Below, in pieces: positions 28,621 through 38,600 of a DNA stretch of 38,600 nt. The stretch lies in assembly GCA_029834535.1 (NCBI GenBank), contig JAQMWT010000244.1, positions 1 to 38,600 on the forward strand. Direction: 5' to 3'. The notes under the pieces were generated by a model. The model did no database searches. It was not told where the DNA came from and saw nothing but the letters and a program-made list of their open reading frames with translations. A program made the translations under genes and the position numbers. This stretch comes from Chrysophaeum taylorii (taxonomy: Eukaryota > Sar > Pelagophyceae > Pelagomonadales > Pelagomonadaceae). The first letter of the stretch is position 1; every line of letters begins with the position of its first letter.

Positions 28621-29700
28621 ATGGCAGAACATGCAGCACGAGCCGCACCCAAGGCGATCACAGGTGCGGATATATTTAAGCTCGAAGCTCCTGTAGTTGA
28701 GTTTCTTAACGACGGAAATCGATTTCAGCTTCAGACTCGCAAGGTATCCTTGCAAATCAAACACATTAAGCAATTATTACGGTCCAGTCATGCCGATGCT
28801 TTCCTCGAGTACGACTCGTACGAAGCATATACTCGGTCATGCAAGGACTACGAGATCCTCCGGAATCAAATTCTCGATCGCGTTTTCCTGGAATGGAAGA
28901 CCGATAGGGCTGCTGATCTCCGTTTAGCTGTTGATGAATTGCCCCCTGAGTATCAGGAATGGCATTTCACGAACGAAGCTTTCCCCCACTTACCTGATGC
29001 AGAAGTAGCTCAGCTAGCTACTGTCTGTTACGATTATGAAGTCAAGGCATTACGTCCTGAAATCAATGCTCGTTTCTTAGAAGAGGAACGAATCTTAAAT
29101 CGCGCGCACCCGAAGGCACTAGCTTTCGACACCCGTGTTCGTGCCCCTGTTACCATGTTTTCGTTAACTGCTGCTGACTGGCACACTTATCAGAACACGT
29201 ATGCTACATTCTTGCATACTTACTTCAATCTTGAAAGTGTTGGAAAACCGGCACTTGCGGCCTGGCCCGCCATCAATGAGGTATACAACAAAAGTTATTT
29301 ACCCAACAAGGCTCGAGCTATTATGCTCATCGCCTTTAGTCACTACGAGTCTGTTACGACTACTGATGTGTCCTATTTGAAACAGCAATTTAACTCTGTT
29401 GTTTATAATCCTAACTGGTACGTCCATGTATTTATCGAAGCTGTCCTAGCATTTAGGCAAATCTCTTACCAACTTAACCAGGAAGAGACTGACCTTCAAT
29501 TCGACTTTGGCACTCTTTGTATAAAAATCTATGAAGAGATACATCGGCATTATGCCGATAATACCAGCAACAATCGTTACGATCGTGGTTGGGTAGATTG
29601 GTGTTATATGTACGAAACCCGATCTTCATCTCGACCTGTGCCAGAAGCTGAACGATTGTGTCACCCTACCAACCCTATCTATATTTTGCAGAGCATTTAG
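28621..29700 (+). CDS. Gag-like protein, family unknown (full-length paralogue)
   Basis: The frame opens at a GTG (28588); the first ATG is 28621, giving 359 codons. It is a paralogue of 15857-16807 over most of that protein: KVSLQIKHIKQLL, YDSYEAYTRS, FLEWKTDRAADL, WPAINEVYN, PNKARAIML, NPNWYVHVFIEA. The C-terminal 85 residues, lost in the other copy, include a Trp/Tyr/Cys-rich segment (YDRGWVDWCYMYE). No catalytic triad, nuclease or zinc knuckle is recognised. The last codons (ILQSI) and stop lie in the right inverted repeat. It may be the only gene of a 2.2-kb mobile element; a structural Gag-type role or a novel transposase are both open. Confidence 0.7.
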   Translation: MAEHAARAAPKAITGADIFKLEAPVVEFLNDGNRFQLQTRKVSLQIKHIKQLLRSSHADAFLEYDSYEAYTRSCKDYEILRNQILDRVFLEWKTDRAADLRLAVDELPPEYQEWHFTNEAFPHLPDAEVAQLATVCYDYEVKALRPEINARFLEEERILNRAHPKALAFDTRVRAPVTMFSLTAADWHTYQNTYATFLHTYFNLESVGKPALAAWPAINEVYNKSYLPNKARAIMLIAFSHYESVTTTDVSYLKQQFNSVVYNPNWYVHVFIEAVLAFRQISYQLNQEETDLQFDFGTLCIKIYEEIHRHYADNTSNNRYDRGWVDWCYMYETRSSSRPVPEAERLCHPTNPIYILQSI

Positions 29701-29999
29701 CAAGCAGTGGTAAGTCACCTGGGAAACCATCCCGTCTCATCGTGAACGTCTGGAAGGTTAATTCGGGGAATGAAAGGTTATGTTCCCTATATCCTCAGAA
29801 CACGACAGGCGGCATCTAGCACTACACGAGAAAGGTTAAGTGTATAGTGCTACATGCCTCGGGGCGCGCTAGACCATGATGATGAGCGTAGGCACAAATC
29901 AGAGGACTATTATATTGTGTAGAAAGGAAGAAGAAGGGTAAGGAAGAGATCACGTTCTAAACGGACGGATAAGGGTAAGAGGCAGCAGATTTCTCTGCA
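29688..29999 (-). repeat. 314-bp inverted repeat, right arm
   Basis: Reverse-complement partner of 27779-28092; it ends GGCAGCAGATTTCTCTGCA at about 29999. It contains the last four codons and stop of the gag-like gene. The following 30000-30155 is purine-rich (GAAGAAAGAAAGAAAGAGG) with no gene. Confidence 0.92.
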
Positions 30000-30155
30000 C
30001 CCCCTCGAGGTGTCTTAAGCGCAAGGTGCGACTGTAGAGCATCTCTTGAGAAAGATGATGATGAAGAAGAAAGAAAGAAAGAGGAAAGGAAGGAGAATAC
30101 AGTCTTGATGGTCGCAGAGGTCACATAAGAGGCATCAAGAGTGTAACAGGGTGTC

Positions 30156-31007
30156 TTAGGGCTTGGACTTGGTGGAACTGAGAGTCGACTTGACGCTTTT
30201 GAACAGAGCATCATTACGAAACACGGGTACGACAGACAGTGTGTTAAAGCTATCTGAGGTGGTGGACGTTGCTGGTTCGAGAGTATCGGTATCGTCTTCG
30301 TCAGCTTCTGCTGTCAGGTGGTGAACGCCAATAGTAGAATGGTGTGGTACCATACGAAACGTGAGTGCAAGTAAAGCATTCAGTAGGGATGGCACTAGTG
30401 AGTCAAGTTGTAGGGTGTCCAGTTGGTTTTCCAAAAAGTTGGACTCAGCGAACGGATCCGAGAGGATAGAAGGGTCTTCCGATTCACATGCGAAGGGAAT
30501 GCTTTGAATACACGAGAGCAAATTATCGCGTAGACGATGGAGGTGATCGTCCGTGGAGGAATGGTTGGCGGCATATTGATCATGAGCTGTTAGCGTTAAG
30601 CGAGACAGTAGCTTTGTGATCTTGAACAGTGTTACAAGCAACACGTGTGCATTGGCTGTAGGAGGAAAGAGCCGGTTTTCCAGGGAGGTAATTGACGCAA
30701 TGGCTGCCTGTAGTTCTGTGTGCAGAGATAGATTCTCAGCGCTAAGGGTGTTGACCTTGCGAATATATAGGCGAAGAGTTTCCTGGAGTTGTCCGACTTG
30801 TTGACGCAATGCGTCGACATCATCAGGCGAGGCAGAAGGAGCAGGGTGTGTCGATGGCGAAGACATTTCCAGAGTAGATTCTGATGAGGGAAGTGAGTGG
30901 TTAGATGACATTTCGGTCAACACATGCTGTGCAAGTGAGGGGTATTTCGTGTTTAGGAAGTGCAGAAAGTCTTGACGTTCGGCCGAAGTATAGGTGGAAC
31001 CGAACAT
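30156..31007 (-). CDS. Coiled-coil protein, possibly C-terminal part of the 31080-32147 frame
   Basis: 283 codons with an ATG at 31007. A heptad-like helix lies at about residues 65-115 (VDALRQQVGQLQETLRLYI, SAENLSLHTELQAAI), consistent with a coiled coil. The C-terminal part is acidic, then Ser/Thr-rich. The frame is the same as that of 31080-32147, the two being separated by one TGA and 24 codons, so both may be one protein of about 660 residues. No known family recognised. It is intact while the copia pol beside it is decayed. Confidence 0.5.
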   Translation of the reverse strand: MFGSTYTSAERQDFLHFLNTKYPSLAQHVLTEMSSNHSLPSSESTLEMSSPSTHPAPSASPDDVDALRQQVGQLQETLRLYIRKVNTLSAENLSLHTELQAAIASITSLENRLFPPTANAHVLLVTLFKITKLLSRLTLTAHDQYAANHSSTDDHLHRLRDNLLSCIQSIPFACESEDPSILSDPFAESNFLENQLDTLQLDSLVPSLLNALLALTFRMVPHHSTIGVHHLTAEADEDDTDTLEPATSTTSDSFNTLSVVPVFRNDALFKSVKSTLSSTKSKP

Positions 31008-31079
31008 TACATCCCGGAGTAATAGCGGTTCTGTATCGTCTGAGGATGATATGTAGTCGTCAAGGTGTTGTACACGCGA

Positions 31080-32147
31080 TCAGATAACAGTATGAATCAC
31101 ATGGTGGTATTTGGTGGGCTTGAACATAGCCTGAGTTTTACGAGCTTGTGTTTGCTCGGGCGTTACAAGAAAGTTAAGATGCTCCAGGTGCATCTGAGTA
31201 ATAAGCCGAAGATCCAGTGCCAACGGTAATTGAGTAGTGGAGTCTGTGGCTGCATCGGTTACTGATAAGACTAAATGAGCAAGTGACGAATGTTGCGTTA
31301 GATTTCTGGTCAAGAGAATATGTAGCTCCTTTGGCAAATGATACGTGCGTATGATGGTTGCGCGTATATGACCGGCTGAGCATCCATTACAGGAGGGTTG
31401 GAAGGAAGTAGCATTACGTGCACATACGTTAGGTTGTATGGGCGCCTGATCGGTGTTGTGACAAGAACAACAAATGTTAGTGGTGATAGTTGAGATGGGA
31501 ATATGACCATTCTTCTTGTGGTCATCTGTGTTGAGGTGACTCAGTACTTCAGTGGGGAGTTCACTAGGTGGTTGTGACTTCGAATTATATGTGGTAGAAG
31601 CAAGAAATGTACGCTGCCCCAAATCGTTGAGGCATTGCGTACAGTAGGATGACAGGATGAAACGCTCACGTTTGGGGCCTCTGTAGCAGCCAATAGAAGT
31701 AATAGCAGAAGCAGCTTCCCAAAATGTAGTAATGGGTAGGCGCATAGATATGAACGTCGTAAGTTCCACAAACAGTAAAGAGTCAGCAGATTCATATATC
31801 GAGTTGAGTGCCGTAGAGATTTCCGCTCGCATAACAGAAGAGAGAAAGGGCGTAGCAGGAGTACGGAAGCTCTCGAACAGAGGGAATCCTCGTTCAATCA
31901 GGGCAAAATCCATGTTGAGGCCATCCTGGAGTGTTAGGGATTGTAGTAAAACAGGTTCAGCTGGTGTCGGTGAGACAGTAGCAGCCTGGGAGGTAGTAGG
32001 AGTGACAGTGGTTATGGGTTGTCGCTTTTGAACCAACTTGGGAGAAGGCTCGGTCGAGAGCGAGCGTGGAATTGTCCTTCGAACGACTGGAGAGATGCCA
32101 CGGCCACGGCCACGGCCACGGCCACGGGAGTGCCAATAAAAAGACAT
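31080..32147 (-). CDS. Zinc-knuckle protein with ubiquitin-protease-like motifs, uncertain
   Basis: First ATG at 32147 (the frame is open from 32162), 355 codons. An N-terminal Arg-Gly run (RGRGRGRGRG) is followed by a Ser/Thr/Pro-rich linker. In the middle are CxxC pairs (SYCTQC, CCSCH, CNGC) and then YHLPKELHILLTRNL, the kind of LPxxLxxxLxR strand that follows the zinc knuckle in USP-type ubiquitin hydrolases. The USP Cys box (GxxNxGNTCY) is not seen, so this would be inactive or a different fold. It ends at TGA 31080-31082, after which the same frame continues into 30156-31007. As a 3' gene after a copia pol it might be an accessory ORF of that element. Confidence 0.4.
   Translation of the reverse strand: MSFYWHSRGRGRGRGRGISPVVRRTIPRSLSTEPSPKLVQKRQPITTVTPTTSQAATVSPTPAEPVLLQSLTLQDGLNMDFALIERGFPLFESFRTPATPFLSSVMRAEISTALNSIYESADSLLFVELTTFISMRLPITTFWEAASAITSIGCYRGPKRERFILSSYCTQCLNDLGQRTFLASTTYNSKSQPPSELPTEVLSHLNTDDHKKNGHIPISTITTNICCSCHNTDQAPIQPNVCARNATSFQPSCNGCSAGHIRATIIRTYHLPKELHILLTRNLTQHSSLAHLVLSVTDAATDSTTQLPLALDLRLITQMHLEHLNFLVTPEQTQARKTQAMFKPTKYHHVIHTVI
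32099..32128. repeat. GGCCAC hexanucleotide repeat
   Basis: About five CGGCCA units that encode the Arg-Gly run at the N-terminus of the adjacent minus-strand ORF. Confidence 0.9.
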
Positions 32148-32250
32148 GAGTGACACTCGCACGACACGTACAAAAAATTTGGCAAAAGAAGGTAGGGCCA
32201 GGGCTAGTTTGCTAGTTTAACGACGTTGCGGTCACTAGGGTTAGGCATCT

Positions 32251-34210
32251 TCAATCCTGTAAAGGATTGTCGTCAGAGGCATGATGCATGCCGAGTAGAG
32301 AGCGAAAGCTGGAGAACTCAGCAGCAAGTGGCTTTGTAAAACCATCCGCCACGTTTAGCTTGCCAGGAACATGATGGACTCGTATTTTCTGAAGCGATAT
32401 GTACTCACGAATCTTAAACCATCTGGTCGACAGTGCCTTGGATCGAGAGGACCCATCTGGGTTATTAGAGGTGTGAACAGCGGCAGCATTGTCAGACAAA
32501 AGAGGTAGGCTTCTGATGAAGCGCATATCTTCAGCAATTGGGTTGTCATTGTCATCGAAGTCAACAGGGTCAGCGGTGTTCTCACCATTAGCATTGTTGA
32601 CGTAGAAGGTGGGGTTGACGACAAAGGAGAGTTCCAACAGCAACTTGCGTAGCCAAACAGCTTCATCAGCACAAATACTGAGGGCAATCAACTCAGCTTC
32701 GTGAGTTGAGCAGGAGACAATCGGTTGAAGTTTGCTTTTCCAACCAATAAGGCAGTTGAAAAGATAGAAGACAAACCCGGTGGTAGATTTCCTATCTTCC
32801 TGTGCTAAGGAAGGGGCATTGTCAGCGTCAACCATGGCAACTAAAGGGTCAAACTGTCCAGTATATACATCCTGTGGTTGGTAGTCGACCACAGTGGATA
32901 GATCAATTCGATTAGCGGAGACAGTGCGAAGGTGAGCTTCAATGGCATTACCTTTAGGGTGAAACCAGAGGCGAAGTGAGCGGTTTTCCGGCTTCTTGAG
33001 GTAGCGAAGCAAATGCTCTAGCATTTGGACGTGAACATATGTGGGTGCATGCATACCACGCGAACATCTGCCCAAGGCTTGCGAGAAGTCAGGTCTGCAG
33101 GCAACTTGCATGAACACCAGCTTGCCAAGGAGGGTGGCAAAGTGCGAATTGATGTACAACTCTGTTTCAGTGTTGGGAGTGCCATCTTTATACTTGAAGG
33201 ACGATGACATAGGATATTTAAGCGGGGTCAGTTGCTGCAAGACTGGGTGATCAGCGAAGAGTTCATCCAGCTTGGCTTGCACATCCAGAGAAATGGAGCC
33301 GTCAGATGTGCGACACACGCGCATGCCCAGGAGGGTATGGACAGGTTCAAACTGCTCTACAGCATACCGTTTGTGGAGGGCATCCTATAATTCAGTACGA
33401 AGAGGGTCGTCATTGGACACAATAACAATGTCGTATACAGACAGACTGCATACGACGAACTTAGCATGTGCGGATACTCGAGCATATAGGCAAGAGTCCG
33501 AATGCAGGCGTTTGTAACCAAGGCTACGGAATCAGCCGTCTATCTCTTTGTTCCAAAGGGATGGTGATTGCCTGAGTCCATAAAGTGACTTCAGCAGTTT
33601 CGGTAGGCGTCGGCCCTTGTACTTAGCGTCATCGGGGTCGATAAGCTTGATGCCGTCTGGTAATTGAACATAGACATTGGCATCGATGTCAGACTGAACG
33701 AAGGCGTTCGGGACGTCTGCATGGTAGACAGGCAATTGCTTGTATGCTGCAATAGCTAGTAGTACCCGGATTGCGGTCATAGTGGCCATGGGGCTGAAGG
33801 TACCAAAGAAATCGGCGCCAAGAGATGCTAGGAAGCCACGTAGTACGAGGCGAGCCTTGTGCTTAACGTATTTGCCTGCAGAGTCTGTTTTAATCTTCAG
33901 CACCATCTTGCTGTCAATAGGACGAGAGACACCGTCGGGTAAGGAAAGTTTGAAGCAGCCAAAGCGGATAATGTCGTGGAGTTCCTTGGCGATGGCCTTG
34001 AGGTAGGCGTGCCTGTTTTCAGGCGACAAACCGTGGAGGCACTTAAGTTTATATTCGTCAATGGAAACGTCCGCTTCTTGGACCTTATATTCGTCAGGAC
34101 CAACAGTGGCTGGTGAATTATAGTTTAGCGACGTTGCGGTCGAGGCAGTGTGCGCAACTTCGGGATAAGCGGAAACAGCGTCAGTAGGAGTAGTAGGGCA
34201 GATTCCAGTT
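32251..34210 (-). pseudogene. Ty1/copia reverse transcriptase-RNase H, decayed
   Basis: The frame runs from about 34210 to 32251 with two in-frame stops (TGA 33532-33534, TAG near 33388). The RT part has SPENRHAYLKAIAKEL, FSPMATMTAIRVLLAIAA, the first catalytic Asp in HADVPNAFVQSDID and KSLYGLRQSPSLWNKEI, all typical of copia RT. The YVDD active site is replaced by SVYDIVIVSNDD, so the paired Asp are lost. RNase H follows with DRKSTTGFVFYLFNCLIGWKSK, STHEAELIALS, SLPLLSDNAAAVH and HHVPGKLNVADGFTKPL. An active copy would make cDNA in a virus-like particle; this copy cannot. The open frame of RNase H (33324-32251) suggests recent loss or selective read errors. Confidence 0.93.
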
Positions 34211-35970
34211 GGATATGGATAGTAGGGTCGGTACGTAAGACCTGGGTGATAAACTCTGTAGAGACCAGAAGGTATTCCTCCAAGTCAGCCAGAGATGCAG
34301 AAGTAGCGCCAAACTCGGATGAGTTGTGATCAATAAAGCTGGTCGGCGCCAGGTACGTAAGTGCATATTGTAAGGAAGAAGTGCCGAAGGCAGCGCGTGT
34401 TCAGTGAACGCAGATAAAAGGGGCTGAGGAATAGGGCACGTAGGTGAACCATCAGCAGTTAAAAAGGTTGCAGCTGGGATGCTGGATGCGCACTTGGCGT
34501 GGGCGAAGTAACCATCGACGTGCGGGTAGCGGGCAAGTAAGTCAGTACGCAACGGGAGAAGAAGACGAGCTAACAACGCATGTTCCCCCTCTGAGCAGAT
34601 AGCAGACCAGAGGATACCACCACGGAGATGAAGGGCGGAGAGGGCGGGAGACTTGAACGTAAGAAAGTGGTGGCGAAGATCCCAGCGGAAATCGGCGAGC
34701 TTGCCACCAGCGGCTTTGTAAGCACCAATAGTAGACGCTTGTAACCGGGCTCGGATAGTTTTCATAGAAGTGGCCTTGCGAGTGTTAGGCTGTTTGGAAC
34801 CTGGGACAAGAATGAGGTCATCTTGTGCAAAAAGGTCTTTGTAAGAAGGAAGCAAGGGCGGCGGTGACATAGAGCCAGATTCGTCGGCGATAGCGTCAGA
34901 AGAGGGAGAAGAGGCCGGAGTAGGGGACGAAGAAGGAGGAGCTGAAGGAGGTGGGGAGTGCCCCCTCTGAGGATGAGGAGTCCTTGTCCCCCTCTGAATG
35001 ACATGGTCTTGCATAGTGGTGTGGGGTGTGAGCGAGAAAGGCGCGGAAGGAGCGTGTGGCGGAGGAGCTAGTTCAGGATCAGGAGTAGGATGCTGCAACA
35101 TGTAGAGGAATTGCAGCTTGGACGAAACACGAATTTGTCCGTTTTCAGGGTTGAGGACGACGTCAGCGAGATGGTCGACGCGTGGGGAGACGAGCGGGTT
35201 TTGTGCGTTGGCGCAACAGAGATACAGATATTTGCGGCGGCACGGTTCCCACTTGTGGTGTTCATGGGGCTCCAATAGGAGGTAACATTCAGCGCCAAAA
35301 ATCTTGAGCAAATCGTGTTGGGAGCGCTGAGTTGGTTGTAGAGTAGCTGTTGCGGACTCAGAATAGCATGATGAATGCGCTCGAGCGTGGCGTTCGGGAG
35401 TTGTAGCTTTGAACGGTGTGTATCACCGCCCATGGGAACATGATAGCGGGTTCCACGATCTTGGCGCCACGATAGTGAGCATTAAGGAGAGAACGAAGGC
35501 GAGTTGAGGAGGCGGAGGCGATGAAACCGATGGCAGACTCAACTTCAAAGTTAGTGGTGCATGTACGGCGGGAAGGCATGAGTTGAATGCCCTTATCGAC
35601 GGTACGGGGAGGTAATGCTGGCTAAAGTAGGCTTCGCATCGGAGAGGGTGCGTGTGCACATTGAGTTGTGTACGACAGTCATACACAAAATCCAGAGCTT
35701 GAGTGAACTCCGTGGCGTTGGTGGTGCGTGTAAAGTACACCAAGAGAAATTTCGATGAGTTCCCAGACGATTATGTGTGGCCTCCCCATTCGGATGGGAT
35801 GGTCACATAGCCGCCGTCGCACGCCCAGACTTCACCGGCTTTGTGGGTTTGCTCAAAGAGGCTTGGTCGCAAATGCTTGTGCGGGTGGCGCTTGTTGTGT
35901 GCGATGCAGTCGGTGCATAAGTCGCGATAGGTGTCAGAAGCAGAGAATCCAGGGCGCAAGTACGTTGGCC
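34181..35970 (-). pseudogene. Ty1/copia integrase and spacer, frameshifted
   Basis: Pieces in several frames, in integrase order on the minus strand: a Cys/His end (CTDCIAHNKRHPHKHLRP) and first catalytic Asp region (GEVWACDGGYV) at about 35930-35790; RTTNATEFTQALDFVYDCRTQ at about 35720-35660; a later SSTRLRSLLNAHYRG segment at about 35520-35460; and the post-core FGAECYLLLEPHEHHKWEPCRRKYLYL at about 35300-35220, the FGC(x)A/RKYIFLG-type region of copia elements. A long Pro/Ser-rich spacer then leads to the RT. At least three frame changes are needed, including one near 34200. Confidence 0.85.
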
Positions 35971-36900
35971 TTGGCAGCGACGTTGTCGGGGCAGTGATGC
36001 ACCCGGTGAGCGATTGGCACGTTCTTTGGCATTGAGATATCGGTGGATCCGTGTGCGAGGACTTACGAGAAATTGATGAGCGGAATGCCGTTTGCGCCGA
36101 ACATCGAACTTGAGTTCGGTGTCTAAGGCAGGGGAAGGCGGTGCGTCGTCATCCTGGTGCACAGCAGGGTCACTTGAGGTGCATCCTCATTATCACGAGT
36201 AGGAGTATCTTCGTAGGACGATATATAGTTTAACGATTTATCGGTAGTTGCTGGAAATAGACATCATAAAGCATTGTGCCAAAGATGCCGTATCCAGCTG
36301 CACGGTGGAGGCTTGGTCAACGGTCATGAAATTGGATACATGCTTCTTCGTCACGGCACAGTATGTTGGAAGGTAGGGTCCAACATATGGATTTAATATC
36401 GGCGACGATGAGCTGTTGTGCTTACGAGTGCTGTACGTACCGGCAGGCGACATTGCTGAGCATGTCACAGCAAAGGTCATGGCGTAGAGACAAGAGGAAG
36501 ATCCTGTTGTTTGGTGTGGTTGTTAGCACGAATCAACTCCGGTCGAGTGGGGTAGCGTAATTTCCCGTTGCGAGGGTCGAGTAAAATAATATTGGCTACC
36601 CTCGGACGGTTGGCAATGGAGCAGCCATTATGGATTTTAGAGCCGAGTTTGCGGTCACTTCCACGAAGGTACCCTATATAGCGACTATGAGATGCGATGA
36701 TCTTCCAGAGAAAATGAGAAACCTGTAATCGAAAGAGTCGGTGGCCTTGTAGGTAAGGCAGCCAGGCATCACGAGAGCGCATCTGGACACGAGGTTTGTA
36801 TGGCGGTGCCATAGGTGGTAGCGGAGCCAACTTGGGAAGCGGCTTGACTATCCACAAGTAACCATAAACGGCTCCAGATATATGACCTGTCCCGGTCGCG
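35971..36900 (-). pseudogene. Probable copia protease/GAG-pre-integrase zone, degraded
   Basis: Short minus-strand pieces only: a RTRIHRYLNAKERANRS segment at about 36060-36000, in the place where GAG-pre-integrase usually lies, and a VQLDTASLAQC stretch near 36300 that could be a worn DTGA protease site. A 126-codon frame (36477-36857) with KLRYPTRPELIRANN is not assigned. Identification rests mainly on position upstream of integrase. Confidence 0.35.
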
Positions 36901-38600
36901 GGGGATGTCGCCAGAACGCATATGCTTCCAAAGTCGTCGATGGGAGTGGATTTTTGTGGTGGCGTTCTCTATGGTGAGGTCGCCGTCGGAATGGTGGCCA
37001 CCAGTTAATAGTAGGAGTGTGTGATGTTGATGAGTTTAAGCACAACCTGTGACGGTTGGTTAGTTTCGAAACGGTTATGTAATAGGACACAGGAGTGGGC
37101 AGTTATGTGTTGGCGTCCGTTATGATGATTGTCCACGTGTATAGCATGTTGCATTGGGTAACGGTCTTATAGAGCGTTGCTTAAAGCACAACCGATGATA
37201 AGTACACTCGGATTGAACAGAGTGAGTACGCTCGTGAGCCTGTTGTGAGTGAAGGCGAAACAGTAACATATTGAGGATTCAAGGTCAGCCATAGTAAGCT
37301 GAACGCAGACCTGTGCGAGTAAGGTGCAAACGTTTTAGGAACGGGTATGTATGGAGGATCGGGGAACACCCATCCAGTCTGATGCTGTGGTTAGGTAGCC
37401 AAAGGCGCTTGGGAATGTGTAGATCATCCACGATCTTTAGGAAGGGGCGTGGATGGAGGATGGGCCACGATGATGCTTAATTGGTCCAGTAGAATATCTG
37501 CGTGCGATGCATATCCACCTTTCTAGATTGGTAGTCGCCACAGGTAGGTCAAAACCATCAACATCGACACAGTAACGCGGTAGTATAGATAGGGTTGGCC
37601 ACTGTTATGGTCTTGATGACAGTACTTATGCGGCGTCATCTCAGCCAGTAGTACCAAGGGCTGAGTAACTTGATGACAGACAGCATGCTGTCGAAAAGAG
37701 AATCGTCCAGCAGGCTGTGTAAGTCTTCCTACTTTTGTTGTTTTAGTAACCCTGTTTGTGCATGATCTCAATTATATCAATAGAATGTGCGCCTTTCCTC
37801 TGGTGAGATTAGGTGAAGATGGTTAATAAAGGCGGGAGAGATTCAAATAATAGTACAGTAGGAAAACCAGGCGTAACATACGAACAAGCGTATCATCAGA
37901 CTCAACAACTTTACATTGATATTTAAGCCTAAGTCATTAGTGGCTTGAGACAGGAACGCCGGAGTTGACAAACCAGAACAAAGTAACATGACAGGGTTTG
38001 CGGAGATTGGACTTGTGAGAGAAACACTGCGTGAGCAGTAGTCAGTTAATGGTTGGTATTTGCTGAACATTTGTTCTGTTTCCGAAGATTTAGAACCAAA
38101 GGGCGAATCCACGGCGATCTGGTAAAACCTGTTGAGTGCGCTTGTAGTATGCCAGTAGATCCCTGTTTTCCAGGTATCGCTTGAGAGGAAATGCAAGGAA
38201 GCGAAGTTCGAGCCGCCTGTCGCGCGCGATGTTGTAAGTGAGACAAGGGAGAGCAGGTAATTGTGCCGCTACGCGTATGGGCACGCCATCTTTGTCTATG
38301 CGGCTCAGACAGCGCTGAGCTTGGGCTCAGCTCTAACGTCGGTGGTAAAGATTCGTCTGGTTCCACTCGAGCATGCTCGGATAGCGAGATGTCGGTCATG
38401 CACTGGCTGAAATAAGCGAAAGTCGATCTTAACATAGCCAACTTAGCCTATGGTAGGGGAACAACAATGTCAGCGTGTTAACATCATGGTGATGCTCCGT
38501 TGTTGTCCGTAGCCGTCTGAATAAGCATCGGCGTGTATTTAACCACGGAATTATATTATTGTACAAATGCGTGATCGTACCGCTTGCATTTGAGCACACA
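36901..38600 (-). other. Expected copia gag region, no clear gene
   Basis: Upstream of a minus-strand copia pol one expects gag and the 5' LTR. Only short frames are present, for example 38284-38090 (LPALPCLTYNIARDRRLELRFLAF, LAYYKRTQQVLPDR), with overlapping frames at 38046-38441 and 37843-38196. No zinc knuckle was found, and no LTR pair could be matched inside the window. Confidence 0.35.

Noticed and set aside
30156..34210. Reassigned stop codons (TGA or TAG as sense)
   Set aside because: Interrupting stops of both kinds occur only in mobile or broken genes, while intact genes such as G-alpha and the integrase end at TGA in the expected place.

Overview
The window looks like eukaryotic nuclear DNA from an intron-poor protist or alga-type genome, dominated by transposable elements. 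Evidence: a full-length intronless heterotrimeric G-protein alpha subunit, Ty3/gypsy and Ty1/copia retroelements with LTRs, SINE-like insertions with 13-bp target-site duplications, micro- and minisatellites, and no operons or bacterial signals. I cannot name the organism; no rRNA or tRNA gene was recognised.

Layout. (1) Bases 1-17523 form one huge imperfect inverted repeat: left arm 1-8498, loop about 8499-8780, right arm 8781-17523. Each arm holds, in mirror order, an unclassified repeat (repeat S), a SINE-like element, the 3' end of a Ty3/gypsy element (integrase ORF plus LTR), a G-alpha gene, a GGGTAC minisatellite, a broken coiled-coil gene, a CTGT microsatellite, a gag-like gene, another SINE-like copy and another repeat S. 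The right arm is the cleaner copy, with an intact G-alpha gene. The left arm has many single-base indels plus a ~396-bp deletion that begins exactly at the LTR end and removes the G-alpha start. (2) 17.5-22.1 kb: repeat S tail, tandem repeats, a SINE with perfect 13-bp TSDs, a 45-bp minisatellite, and long minus-strand ORFs of unknown function. (3) 22.1-27.4 kb: the 5' half of a Ty3/gypsy element (LTR, primer-binding site, broken gag, protease-like region), then an ORF fusing a C5-cytosine DNA methyltransferase domain to the start of reverse transcriptase. The RT is cut off at about 27417. (4) 27.8-30.0 kb: a 2.2-kb structure with 314-bp terminal inverted repeats around a second gag-like gene. 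(5) 30.1-38.6 kb, minus strand: a decayed Ty1/copia pol (integrase, RT, RNase H) followed by two ORFs that share one frame across a single TGA, the first with a ubiquitin-protease-like motif set.

How the parts relate. The LTR next to the integrase ORF (11469-11789) and the LTR before the methyltransferase element (22089-22411) belong to one family, so the two incomplete copies together suggest the architecture LTR-gag-protease-methyltransferase-RT-(RNase H)-integrase-LTR. The captured cytosine methyltransferase in a Ty3/gypsy element is the most interesting feature. The palindrome needs an assembly check before any biological reading.
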